Positions 1 through 7,005 of a stretch of 12,390 bases of DNA are shown in pieces. Made by a program: the position numbers and the translations under genes. The number at the start of each line of letters is the position of its first letter. Position 1 is the stretch's first letter. This stretch comes from Nitrospirota bacterium (GTDB taxonomy: Bacteria > Nitrospirota > JACRHJ01): assembly GCA_021785055.1 (NCBI GenBank), contig JAJYGS010000165.1, positions 1-12,390 on the forward strand, read 5' to 3'. The notes beneath the pieces were generated by a model. The model was not told the DNA's origin. It ran no database searches and saw nothing but the letters and a program-made list of their open reading frames with translations.

Positions 1-2085
1 CGTGGTCTGGACATACAGGGTAGTGCCCTGGACAATGGTGGCCGATTTATTCTCGAGCGTAATCACCTTCGGAGCGGCAAGGGTTTCGGCCTTGTTTTCG
101 GATTCCAGCGCCTGAAGCGTAAAGGCGAGTTCATATTCATGCCCTATAAGCCAGCTCCATCCGCCCGCCGCACCGCCCGAGGCAATAAGGCTCGCCGGGA
201 CGGTCCCGATATACCTGTTGCCGGGCGGCGGAGTGCCGCCGGGGGGCACGAATTGAACTCCGCTCGACTGACCTGTGGAGCCGCCCGCGCTTACCGCGCC
301 GACGTTGTTGGCCCCCGCTTTCTCGAAGCTCCAGGTGGTTCCGAGGTTTGCGAGGGCGTTTACGTCCACGGTTACAATCCGGGACTCTATCAATATCTCC
401 TTTACCTGTTTGTCGAGTATCTTGATCAGTTCCTTGGCCTTGTCGAGGCTCTGCGGTATGTCCGTCACGATAAGCTCGTTGGTGCTTTCGTTCGCTATTA
501 TGTCGCCCCTGGAAGAAAGCACCTTCTTTATCTTAGGCTCGAGATCCGACGCCTTGGAGAAATTGATCTTGAACGTCTCCGTGTAGAGATTTTCCGCCTC
601 CATCTCCAGCTTCTTCTGCTCCGCCTCCTGCTGAAGCTCGCGCCTCCTCTCCGCGTCGAGCTTCGCCTTGGAAGCGACCCTCATGACGTTCCCCTGTATC
701 TCCTTGTCGAGGTTGTAAATCCGAAGCAGCGTGTCCAGGGCCTGGTCCCACGGCACGTTGTCAAGCTTCATGGTTACCTTTCCCCTGACGTCCGACGGAT
801 CCATTATCAGGTTCAGGCCCGCGACGTCCGCCAAAAGCTTTATCACCTTGTCGAGGTCCGCATCCTGGATGTCGAAGGAAATCTTGCCGCCGGTATATTT
901 CTTCTTGGGCAGGCCCATGACTTCATCGCTGTCCGCAGGCACGGCATCGGCTGTCTGTTTAGATGAAATGGTCGTCTTTCCGCCCGCCCTGGAAACATAT
1001 ATATTGACCGGCTTCGCCTCGCTCCCCTTGGCCGGATTGGACTTGTGAACCGGCACGGGATTTGCGGCCTCATTTTTGGCCTCCGGCGCCGGTTTGGAAG
1101 CGGGTTTCGAAACCTCCGCCTTCCGGGCAGCCGGTTGAGCGGCGGCGGCAGGCAAAACTTTCTTCGCGCCGGACGGGAATACGCTGACGGTGAGAATTCT
1201 GCCGGCGTTTTTTACGTCGTATTCATAAGGCCCCTTGACGTCGAGCACTATTCTGACCTTGCCGGGCGGCTCCTTGTGCAGCGCCATGCGGACGCGCTTT
1301 AACACCTTCGCGCGGACTTCAAAGGTTTCCTTAGACTTTATCGACCCCATGCCCGCCAGATCGACCACTAGCCTGTCCGGGCCGAGCCTGAATATATCGG
1401 GATTTTTTATCGCGCCATCCCCCTCGAGGCGCACGCCGGATACGTCGCCTTCCTTGAAGAAGGATACGCTTGTCAGCGTCCGGGCCTCCGGGAGCACCGG
1501 CCTGGCGGCTGGAGCCGCGGACGTTGCCGCCTTGGTCTCCTCCGGTTTCGCCTTCGGCGGATTGGCGGACGGCGCCTCCGCTATTTTCTCCGCCGACGCT
1601 GGAGGAGCGGCCTTCGGTTTTGGTTTTGCTTCTTCTTTGGCGCCTTTGATGATGTGCTTTTCGGTCTTGCTTAAGATAATATGTATAGCGGATTTGTCCT
1701 GGGTTACGATATTTTCGGCGTTCGTGTTCAGGGCTATTTCCACCCTGGTTACGTTCTTCGCGTTTTTCGCCTTGTGAGTGAGGATGTAGAATACGGGGCC
1801 CTTGTCCACGTCCATCCTGCGGGGCACCGCGCCCGGCTCGACCCCGGCCAGGTCTACCGTGAGTTTGGGGGGTTCCTGCTGTCTCGACATCGTAAAAACG
1901 ACCGGCTTGTCAGTGGTAATGATTACGTCGGTGTTCTTTTTGTTGTCAACGACGTCCACCTTCTTCAGGACGGCAAGGCCCTTCCCGCCGGCTTGATACT
2001 CCCGGCCCCCCGCGCATGCCGAAAGAAGCAGGGCGCAGAAAAGTAAAAACAGAAAAGATTTTTTAATTCGTCCGGCGTCCGCCAT
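1..2085 (-). CDS. pilQ: Type IV pilus secretin PilQ (3' end outside window)
   Basis: PilQ forms the outer-membrane pore through which the type IV pilus passes. I translated 695 residues; the reading frame is open to base 1, so the end of the secretin domain is missing. Order of parts: hydrophobic leader with lipobox LSAC (Cys24); AMIN domain about 36-139, which in this family binds peptidoglycan; Ala/Pro/Lys linker about 140-200; second AMIN domain about 202-306; another linker; N0/STN domain about 395-476; short charged helix; N1 secretin domain about 500-562 (with NELIVTD); and the start of the secretin domain with ESRIVTVD and the conserved ETLAAPKV stretch close to the window edge. A Gly/Pro/Ser-rich loop lies about 586-646. 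The ATG shares one base with the pilP stop (TAATG), and a GGAGG motif lies just upstream. It is last of the visible pil genes. The family call is very secure; the lipid anchor is inferred. Confidence 0.95.
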   Translation of the reverse strand, partial: MADAGRIKKSFLFLLFCALLLSACAGGREYQAGGKGLAVLKKVDVVDNKKNTDVIITTDKPVVFTMSRQQEPPKLTVDLAGVEPGAVPRRMDVDKGPVFYILTHKAKNAKNVTRVEIALNTNAENIVTQDKSAIHIILSKTEKHIIKGAKEEAKPKPKAAPPASAEKIAEAPSANPPKAKPEETKAATSAAPAARPVLPEARTLTSVSFFKEGDVSGVRLEGDGAIKNPDIFRLGPDRLVVDLAGMGSIKSKETFEVRAKVLKRVRMALHKEPPGKVRIVLDVKGPYEYDVKNAGRILTVSVFPSGAKKVLPAAAAQPAARKAEVSKPASKPAPEAKNEAANPVPVHKSNPAKGSEAKPVNIYVSRAGGKTTISSKQTADAVPADSDEVMGLPKKKYTGGKISFDIQDADLDKVIKLLADVAGLNLIMDPSDVRGKVTMKLDNVPWDQALDTLLRIYNLDKEIQGNVMRVASKAKLDAERRRELQQEAEQKKLEMEAENLYTETFKINFSKASDLEPKIKKVLSSRGDIIANESTNELIVTDIPQSLDKAKELIKILDKQVKEILIESRIVTVDVNALANLGTTWSFEKAGANNVGAVSAGGSTGQSSGVQFVPPGGTPPPGNRYIGTVPASLIASGGAAGGWSWLIGHEYELAFTLQALESENKAETLAAPKVITLENKSATIVQGTTLYVQTT

Positions 2086-2918
2086 TACTCCGCCTCCTTG
2101 TGCAATGGTAAGACTACATTATTGGTCTCCACGTCGCCAAGGATGTCCTTGATCTTTTCGGTAACGTAGACCCTGCTCTTGGTAATCCTGGCAATCCAAC
2201 CCCCCTTGTCGCCCACGTGCTGGCCCGTCCTTACGGTATAGGCCCGCCCGTCGGGGGTAAACATCAACGCCCTGAAACCCTTCCCGCTCCAGAGTATGGC
2301 CTCCACTTTAAGCTTCTCTACCGGTACCTTTTCGAGAGGCCCTGCATTCGGCGGTACCGGCGGATATACCTTCGGCACCTCGAACGGAGACATGAAGGGG
2401 TCTCTTTTGTTGAGCGGGAAATAGACATAGGCCGCTCCGGGGCCTGAAAGCACCCTCGTCTTAAGGAGCTGCGCGGCCTTCCCGTAAAGGTCTATTTCCT
2501 TCTGCGCGAGGTCCGCAGCGGCGGCATCATTCTTGCTTTTGGCCGCATCGAGGGCTTTCCGGGCGTCCCCAAGCTTAAGCTGCACATATGCCTCGGCATC
2601 GGTCTGGGAGAGATTCGTGTTTTTTACGAAGTCTTCCGCCGAACTGTATTGCACTTCCTTGCCACCCTCGACCGTCTTTATCACAGCCGTCCCCGCAGGT
2701 TTTTGCGCGGGCTTCTGCTGCGCATTGACGGGCGCTGCGGGCTCGTTCGCGGCAGGTTTCCGCCCCTTGTTCACTGTGCCTATCGGCGCGCCCATCTTCA
2801 TCACAATTTTAGTCTTGGGGGCATTCCGGGCCTTAAATCTCCGGTAAAGGTAGTACCCTGCGGCTGCGACAACAAAAACCGCCAGCAGAACTAACAGTAT
2901 CTTGGCCCTTTTTTCCAC
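2085..2918 (-). CDS. pilP: Type IV pilus inner-membrane assembly protein PilP
   Basis: PilP bridges the PilN/PilO inner-membrane pair to the periplasmic part of the PilQ secretin. The protein has 277 residues: a single hydrophobic segment at about 7-24 flanked by basic residues, a Lys/Ala/Pro-rich stretch about 35-80, a charged helical stretch about 90-155, and the PilP beta-sandwich domain about 160-270. That domain carries the family's RDPF motif (172-175), a Gly-rich core around 222-240 and a closing VVLPL. Classical PilP is roughly 170-180 residues and is a lipoprotein; this one is about 100 longer and has no cysteine near its N terminus, so it appears to be anchored by a membrane helix. 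The start is GTG, placed directly after the pilO stop, with GGAGGT six bases upstream. Position between pilO and pilQ supports the call. Confidence 0.93.
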   Translation of the reverse strand: MEKRAKILLVLLAVFVVAAAGYYLYRRFKARNAPKTKIVMKMGAPIGTVNKGRKPAANEPAAPVNAQQKPAQKPAGTAVIKTVEGGKEVQYSSAEDFVKNTNLSQTDAEAYVQLKLGDARKALDAAKSKNDAAAADLAQKEIDLYGKAAQLLKTRVLSGPGAAYVYFPLNKRDPFMSPFEVPKVYPPVPPNAGPLEKVPVEKLKVEAILWSGKGFRALMFTPDGRAYTVRTGQHVGDKGGWIARITKSRVYVTEKIKDILGDVETNNVVLPLHKEAE

Positions 2919-3500
2919 TTATTTACCTCCGCCGGACGTATATGCCAGCACTGTGAACTTTATCGGGAGGTCCATTTTTTTACCGCGCACCTGCCCGGAC
3001 GAAATGTCGAGTTCAGCAACAGTCAGCATCCTCGTCATGTTATCGAGCTGTTCCATAAATTTACCCAGGTCGTGATAGCCGCCGTTGACCTGCACGTTTA
3101 CGGGAGTCTCGATATAGAGCCCGCCCGGCCCGGTATTGTTGGCGCCGGCCTGAACGGATTTCACGGTGAGGCCGCTGCCCATAGCCGCCTTCTTTATGGC
3201 GTCCGGGACTCCCGCGCCTTCAGACGGCGATGGAAGCTTGTCCGTGGCCAGCTTCAGTTCCTGCTGGAGGGTTACGTTTTCGGCTTTGAGCTCGGGAAGC
3301 TTGCTCTCCATGAGCTGGCTTTTGGATATCTCGCTCTCGTTCTTCTGGATATCCGCGTCAAGATTGGAGATTATCTTTTTATTCGGCAGATAAACCAGAT
3401 AGACGAACAAACCCGCTATGACAAGAGGGATAATAAGCAGCAGGAGCGTCTGCTGTTTCGGTGTAAGCTTTTTAATTAATTTGTCCTGGATTGCGCTCAT
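2919..3500 (-). CDS. pilO: Type IV pilus inner-membrane assembly protein PilO
   Basis: PilO is a bitopic inner-membrane protein that forms a heterodimer with PilN and helps align the pilus machine. The 193 residues show a short cytoplasmic basic segment, a membrane helix about 17-38, a coiled-coil stretch about 42-90 rich in Glu, Lys and Leu, and a C-terminal ferredoxin-like domain about 98-188 with the recurring pattern IETPVNVQVNGGYHDLGKF, where PilO proteins have a conserved strand-turn-helix. Size and layout match the family. ATG at 3500 is preceded by AGGAGG four bases after the pilN stop begins, so the two genes are almost contiguous. Sequence conservation in PilO is low, so the call rests on layout and on position between pilN and pilP as much as on residues. 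Confidence 0.93.
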   Translation of the reverse strand: MSAIQDKLIKKLTPKQQTLLLLIIPLVIAGLFVYLVYLPNKKIISNLDADIQKNESEISKSQLMESKLPELKAENVTLQQELKLATDKLPSPSEGAGVPDAIKKAAMGSGLTVKSVQAGANNTGPGGLYIETPVNVQVNGGYHDLGKFMEQLDNMTRMLTVAELDISSGQVRGKKMDLPIKFTVLAYTSGGGK

Positions 3501-3508
3501 GTTCCCTC

Positions 3509-4123
3509 CTACTTCTTCTTGGGCGCGGGTTTATTCGCAGGAGCCGGCGCCGGCGCAGCCGCAGCCGGCAAATCCTCGTACCCCGCGAGTTTGCCCGTAA
3601 GTTTAAAGGAATATCTTTCCTTGTTCCCCGTGGATATGTCCTTTATATCACCCATCTTGACTTTCGAGAAAGTCGGAAGGGCCTGCAATGCGTCCGCGAA
3701 CGCCTGCGCATTCTTCCTGCTGTCGCTGGCTATGCCCTCGACGCTGAATTCCGGGCCTTTTACGGATAGCGCCGTCAGCCATACGTCCTGCGTAATTGCG
3801 GCGTTGATGCCGTTTAAAAGCGGCGTCATGGGTATTCTTCTCTTGTTCAGCTCCTGGATGGTCTTCAGCTTCTGCTGAACCTCAAGCCTGCTTTTTTCGT
3901 AGCCTTCCGCTTCCGCGGCTTTTTCCTTGAGCACGGCCAGTCTTTGCCTGGTATCGGCGGCCTTCTTCGTCAGGGCCGATTTTTTTGAATATACGTGTAC
4001 CGTTCCATAGCCTACCCCGAACACCACCAGGACGATAACGCCGATGACTATCGCCTGGAGCTTCATCACGGCCTTGTCTACCTGTTTTATCTTCTTGTGC
4101 GGCAGGAGGTTTATTTTTATCAT
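3509..4123 (-). CDS. pilN: Type IV pilus inner-membrane assembly protein PilN
   Basis: PilN is the bitopic partner of PilO; its short cytoplasmic tail docks into a groove of PilM. The hallmark INLLP motif is at residues 4-8, followed by a basic segment, a membrane helix about 22-44, a coiled coil about 46-95 and a periplasmic ferredoxin-like domain about 97-182. The C terminus (about 186-204) is an Ala/Pro/Lys-rich tail that most PilN proteins lack. The start overlaps the pilM stop by four bases (ATGA), which suggests coupled translation, and AGGAGG lies eight bases upstream inside pilM. The INLLP tail together with an intact PilM next door makes the identification firm. Confidence 0.96.
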   Translation of the reverse strand: MIKINLLPHKKIKQVDKAVMKLQAIVIGVIVLVVFGVGYGTVHVYSKKSALTKKAADTRQRLAVLKEKAAEAEGYEKSRLEVQQKLKTIQELNKRRIPMTPLLNGINAAITQDVWLTALSVKGPEFSVEGIASDSRKNAQAFADALQALPTFSKVKMGDIKDISTGNKERYSFKLTGKLAGYEDLPAAAAPAPAPANKPAPKKK

Positions 4124-5181
4124 TCTCTCAGCCTCCTCAGTGCAAGCCCGACCGCCACGGCAGCCGAGGGCGCGGAACCCTGCGCCGCTTCAGAATCCAG
4201 TTTCGCGTCGATATTGATATTCCTGAACGGGTTTGCCAGTTCCACTTCCACGCCGACCCTTTCCGCCAGCCGCTCCGGGAAGCCCGCCATGAGAGCGCCG
4301 CCGCCGGAGAGTATCACCCTGTCTACGTTCTCTATGCCGGTAGTGGCGCGGAAGAAGTCTATGGACCTCGCGGCTTCCGCGGCAATATCATCGGACGCCG
4401 AACCGATTATCGTCTGCGCCCGCGAGGCGTCCACGCCGGGGGAGTCTTCGCCTTTTTTGAGGTTCTCGGCGGCGGAGAAGCTTATGCCGAACTCCTTCTG
4501 TAGGGATTCGGTGTATAAGTTGCCGCCGACGGAACTGTCCCTGGTAAAGATGGACACGCCATCTTTTAATATGTTTATATTGGTTACCGACGCGCCGACG
4601 TTAATGAGGGCGTCCACCCTGCCGGGGACAATCTCGTAATTGACCTCGAACATGTTCTCAAGCGCGAAGGCGTCGACGTCCATTATCATGGGGTTTAACC
4701 CCGCCTCCGTAACGAGCGAGAGGTAATCGTTTATCTTTTCCTTCTTCGCTGCCACGAGGACGACGTCCATAGTGTTGGCGCCTTCCTTGGTGGACGGGCC
4801 GAGTATCTGGAAGTCGAGGTTCACGTCGTCTATGGCGAACGGGATATACTGCTCTGCCTCCCAGTTGATGGACTCGGAGAGCTCGTCCTCGCTCATCTCC
4901 GGTATTGTTATGCGCTTGATGATTACGGAGTTCCCGGAAATGCCTATCACCGCGTCCTTTACCTTCGACTGGGTCTCGGCGAGCAGTTCGCCTATAACCC
5001 CCGCAACCTGTGAACGGTCCATAATAGCGCCGTCAACTATCGCCTCAGGGTCCAGTTCCCTGGATGCGTATTTTGTCAGAACAAGGTCCTTCCCGCGCTC
5101 CACTATCTGTGCGAGCTTCACGGTATGAGACCCTATGTCAAGCCCCACTATCTGTGTTTTTCTGCTTAGGAACACGCGCAC
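4120..5181 (-). CDS. pilM: Type IV pilus assembly protein PilM (actin-like ATPase)
   Basis: PilM is a cytoplasmic FtsA/actin-like protein that binds ATP and the PilN tail, linking the cytoplasmic motor side to the inner-membrane complex. At up to 353 residues it is normal length. Visible nucleotide-fold motifs are the phosphate-1 loop VGLDIGSHTVK (12-22), the interdomain segment DVDAFALEN (168-176), the phosphate-2 loop INVGASVTNI (193-202), and the adenosine motif LSGGGALMAGF (about 291-301). The annotated GTG at 5181 has no ribosome binding site of its own. A second in-frame GTG at 5175 has AGAGG five bases upstream and may be the true start, giving 351 residues. The gene lies 15 bases after the MerR-like gene and in the same frame, so they probably share a transcript. 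Confidence 0.97.
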   Translation of the reverse strand: MRVFLSRKTQIVGLDIGSHTVKLAQIVERGKDLVLTKYASRELDPEAIVDGAIMDRSQVAGVIGELLAETQSKVKDAVIGISGNSVIIKRITIPEMSEDELSESINWEAEQYIPFAIDDVNLDFQILGPSTKEGANTMDVVLVAAKKEKINDYLSLVTEAGLNPMIMDVDAFALENMFEVNYEIVPGRVDALINVGASVTNINILKDGVSIFTRDSSVGGNLYTESLQKEFGISFSAAENLKKGEDSPGVDASRAQTIIGSASDDIAAEAARSIDFFRATTGIENVDRVILSGGGALMAGFPERLAERVGVEVELANPFRNINIDAKLDSEAAQGSAPSAAVAVGLALRRLRE

Positions 5182-5185
5182 CTCT
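5181..5185 (-). promoter_or_regulatory. Candidate ribosome binding site of pilM
   Basis: The minus strand reads AGAGG here, five bases before a GTG at 5175-5173. The usually chosen GTG at 5181 overlaps this motif and has no other purine-rich motif at a suitable distance. This favours the downstream start. It is inference from spacing only. Confidence 0.4.
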
Positions 5186-5196
5186 GGTTTTGGAAG

Positions 5197-5400
5197 TTAC
5201 TGTTTCTGCCTTATTATCCGCTCTATTTCCTTCAAATTCCCGGCATGATAGAGCCGCCAGCCCCTCCAGTCCCTCTGCACGCCCGTGATGAGCCCTTCGC
5301 TCTCCCACCTGAAGAGCGTGGATCTTGAGATGTCGTAGAGCTTGCAGATCTCTTTTGTCTTGTAGATCTTTTTGACCGTCTCCCTTCTCATCATGCTCAT
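5197..5400 (-). CDS. Small MerR-like helix-turn-helix DNA-binding protein
   Basis: This 67-residue protein is little more than one winged helix-turn-helix of the MerR type. The helices are about 14-22 (TKEICKLYD) and 25-36 (SRSTLFRWES), followed by a wing about 41-52 with the GWRLY pattern, where MerR proteins have R-x-Y, and a last short helix. There is no effector domain and no long dimerisation helix. It is the first gene of the pil run, 15 bases before pilM, behind its own promoter. I infer that it controls the pil genes, itself, or both; nothing in the sequence proves this. Excisionase-like or DUF proteins with the same fold are the alternative reading, but no phage or integrase genes are nearby. 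Starts at Met3 or Met4 are also possible; the first ATG is only weakly supported by GGGTG upstream. Confidence 0.85.
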   Translation of the reverse strand: MSMMRRETVKKIYKTKEICKLYDISRSTLFRWESEGLITGVQRDWRGWRLYHAGNLKEIERIIRQKQ

Positions 5401-5419
5401 ATGACACCCGATTTGTAAA

Positions 5420-5435
5420 ATTAATTTAAATTAAT
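5420..5435. promoter_or_regulatory. Perfect 16-bp palindrome, candidate operator
   Basis: ATTAATTTAAATTAAT is its own reverse complement over all 16 bases. It lies between the predicted promoter (-10 near 5460-5465) and the ATG of the MerR-like gene at 5400, in what would be the untranslated leader or the start-site-proximal zone. A dimeric repressor bound here would block transcription. The arms are wholly A/T, so chance in an AT-rich spacer is a real alternative. Confidence 0.4.
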
Positions 5436-5451
5436 ATTTGAAAACGTCTTG

Positions 5452-5466
5452 GTATACTTACTATAC
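5452..5466. repeat. Inverted repeat GTATA-N5-TATAC over the -10 region
   Basis: The plus strand reads GTATACTTACTATAC: two five-base arms that are reverse complements around five bases. It covers the predicted -10 element of the minus-strand promoter, a usual place for a repressor or activator site. The arms are short, so the repeat may be fortuitous. Confidence 0.3.
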
Positions 5467-5486
5467 TCAAACTATCCGGTTGTCAA
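5460..5486 (-). promoter_or_regulatory. Predicted sigma-70 promoter of the MerR-like/pil operon
   Basis: On the minus strand TTGACA (5486-5481, perfect -35) is followed after 15 bases by TATAGT (5465-5460, five of six to the -10 consensus). The spacer is shorter than the usual 17. A 17-base reading gives TAGTAA, a poorer -10. Transcription would start near 5453, leaving a leader of about 50 bases before the ATG at 5400. I saw no closer promoter for pilM itself. Confidence 0.55.
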
Positions 5487-5649
5487 GAAAATAATTGCTG
5501 CCCAAGGCTTTGTTTTATTTGGCAAAAAATGGCGGTTACACACTAAGGGAAGGTAACTGGAGAGGTATGCTCCACAATATTTAGCGGTTTTCGGGCAAAA
5601 TAAAGGGCCTAAAAAATTCCCGGAAAATATTAAATATGATTAACTTTTT
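5487..5649. other. AT-rich gap between the two minus-strand operons
   Basis: This stretch separates the end of the hypothetical gene from the promoter of the pil run. I see no credible small gene. The best minus-strand terminator candidate is a five-base stem, GTAAC (5553-5557) against GTTAC (5535-5539), with a 13-base loop and six T about five bases further on. That is too weak to annotate as a terminator. A TGGAG/CTCCA hairpin around 5559-5574 has no T tract. Read-through from the upstream operon into pil therefore cannot be excluded. Confidence 0.4.
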
Positions 5650-6264
5650 TCAGAAGGAGCGCTTATCGGCGAGCCTTTTGGCGGACATGCGGATGACTTC
5701 CGGCACGCCCTTGTTCTTCGCTACAAAGCGCAGGTCGCGTGTCATAAGCTTGGAGAGAAAGGTAAGGGACAACGGCACGGGCGTTTTAGGATTGTTTACA
5801 AGCGCCAGGACTACCGAATAGGATTTTATCCAGTCCTTGTTCCCGGCGATCTCCCGGAGAATCTCCTCGTTGACATTCCTTGAGGCGGCGAACATCTCAA
5901 CTTCGTGGAGGGTGAGCTTCGGGTTCTGGAGCACGCCCATTGCAACGAGCTTGTTGGCGTCCCTTATCAGTATCATCCGGGTTTCCTGGTCGCCGCTTCT
6001 CGCGTGCTTCGCGCGCTCGCCCACGTCGAGGCGCTGGAGTTTCGCCTGGAGACCAAGCTTGTGCGCCTCGGCCTCCGCCTTTCTCTCCCGCTCCTCGCGG
6101 TCATTTCTCGCGCGCATCGCGGCAATAGCCGAAGCGGACATTTTTCCAGCATCTTCCTCCCGGCCCCCGCCGTTTCCGGCATGATGGGGCAACTCGTCTT
6201 CCGGCTCCATATCCTCCGGCAGGTCTGAAGTCTGCTCGTCGTCTATTCCCTTTTCCTCAATCAT
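5650..6264 (-). CDS. Uncharacterised protein with C-terminal HEAT/LRV-like helical repeats
   Basis: I do not know a function for this 204-residue soluble protein. Residues 1-40 are acidic, Gly/His-containing and probably disordered. Residues about 45-75 form a strongly charged Arg/Glu/Ala helix. Residues about 90-200 look like paired helices, with recurring asparagine-proline turns (LQNPKLT near 112, VNNPKTPVP near 156) and an L-x2-L / VAKN / A-x-R spacing that resembles leucine-rich-variant or HEAT repeats, which usually bind proteins or nucleic acids. There is no signal peptide, membrane helix or catalytic motif. I recall similar proteins as conserved hypotheticals in deltaproteobacterial genomes. 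The ATG overlaps the tlyA stop by four bases, so it is the last gene of the xseB-ispA-dxs-tlyA run and is probably co-translated with tlyA. Confidence 0.85.
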   Translation of the reverse strand: MIEEKGIDDEQTSDLPEDMEPEDELPHHAGNGGGREEDAGKMSASAIAAMRARNDREERERKAEAEAHKLGLQAKLQRLDVGERAKHARSGDQETRMILIRDANKLVAMGVLQNPKLTLHEVEMFAASRNVNEEILREIAGNKDWIKSYSVVLALVNNPKTPVPLSLTFLSKLMTRDLRFVAKNKGVPEVIRMSAKRLADKRSF

Positions 6265-7004
6265 GCCGCACCTCGCTTTAGATAAAGCAGGTATTCGATA
6301 TTTCCCTTTGCGCCCTTTATCGGCGACTCCATCCGGCCCACGGCCTCGAAACCCGTATTTTCGGCGAAACCGCGTATCTCACGCACCGCACCTTCGCGCG
6401 CGCCCTCGTCCTTGACTATTCCGCCCTTTCCCACGCTTTCCCGCCCGACTTCAAACTGCGGCTTGACCAGGGCGATAACCTGGCCGCCGGGCCGCAAATT
6501 CAGGCTTATCGGGGGCAGGATGAGTTTTAGCGAGATGAAGGAGACGTCCACGGATGCAAAATCGACAAGCTCGCCGAAGAACCCCGCCCCGGCATGGCGG
6601 AAGTTTACGCGCTCAATCACGCTCACGCGCGGGTCCGTCCGCAGCCTCTGGTCAATAAGTCCGTATCCGACATCTACGGCGTAGACCTTTGTCGCGCCCT
6701 CTTTGAGCAGGCAGTCCGTAAAGCCGCCGGTGGAGGCGCCTATGTCGGCACAGACAAGTCCGGAGATGGATACGTTGAAATTATCCAGGGCCGCCTTTAA
6801 TTTCAGCCCGCCGCGCGAGACATACGGCAGGCCCTCGACAACCTCTATCCCCGCTCCTTCCTTTACCGGCTCGCCGGCCTTGCCGGCCTTCCTGCCATCG
6901 ACGATTACCTGCCCGGCGAGTATCAGCGCCTGCGCCTTCTGCCGCGAAGGGGCCAGGCCGCGGGCGACAAGCTCTGTGTCGAGTCTGCTCCTGGGTTCTT
7001 TCAA
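6261..7004 (-). CDS. tlyA: TlyA family rRNA (cytidine-2'-O)-methyltransferase
   Basis: TlyA-type enzymes transfer a methyl group from S-adenosylmethionine to the 2'-hydroxyl of ribosomal RNA cytidines, affecting capreomycin sensitivity. In several organisms they have been called hemolysins, a likely misnomer. The 247 residues show an N-terminal S4 RNA-binding domain (about 6-65) and an FtsJ-like methyltransferase domain with the SAM loop DIGASTGGFT (87-96). Candidate catalytic residues of the K-D-K-E type are Lys68 or Lys70, Asp153 (SVDVSFISL), Lys181 (ALVKPQFE) and Glu237 (GNIEYLL). The start is TTG, one base after the dxs stop codon; no better in-frame start is visible, and GGCGGA in the dxs end could serve as a weak ribosome site. 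Length is usual for the family. Substrate specificity cannot be read from sequence alone. Confidence 0.94.
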   Translation of the reverse strand: MKEPRSRLDTELVARGLAPSRQKAQALILAGQVIVDGRKAGKAGEPVKEGAGIEVVEGLPYVSRGGLKLKAALDNFNVSISGLVCADIGASTGGFTDCLLKEGATKVYAVDVGYGLIDQRLRTDPRVSVIERVNFRHAGAGFFGELVDFASVDVSFISLKLILPPISLNLRPGGQVIALVKPQFEVGRESVGKGGIVKDEGAREGAVREIRGFAENTGFEAVGRMESPIKGAKGNIEYLLYLKRGAA

Positions 7005-7005
7005 T

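Noticed and set aside
139..966. Long plus-strand open frame (275 codons) opposite pilQ
   Set aside because: It is antisense to the conserved secretin frame, is rich in Arg and Leu without any domain pattern, and has no ribosome site. In GC-rich DNA such shadows are expected.
5521..5560. Possible terminator after the tlyA/hypothetical operon
   Set aside because: The stem is only five bases with a 13-base loop, and the T run is not adjacent to it, so it does not meet a reasonable standard for an intrinsic terminator.
5401..5649. Search for a small gene, riboswitch or phage attachment site in the AT-rich gap
   Set aside because: Frames are short, no repeated flank or tRNA piece is visible, and no known riboswitch core could be recognised.
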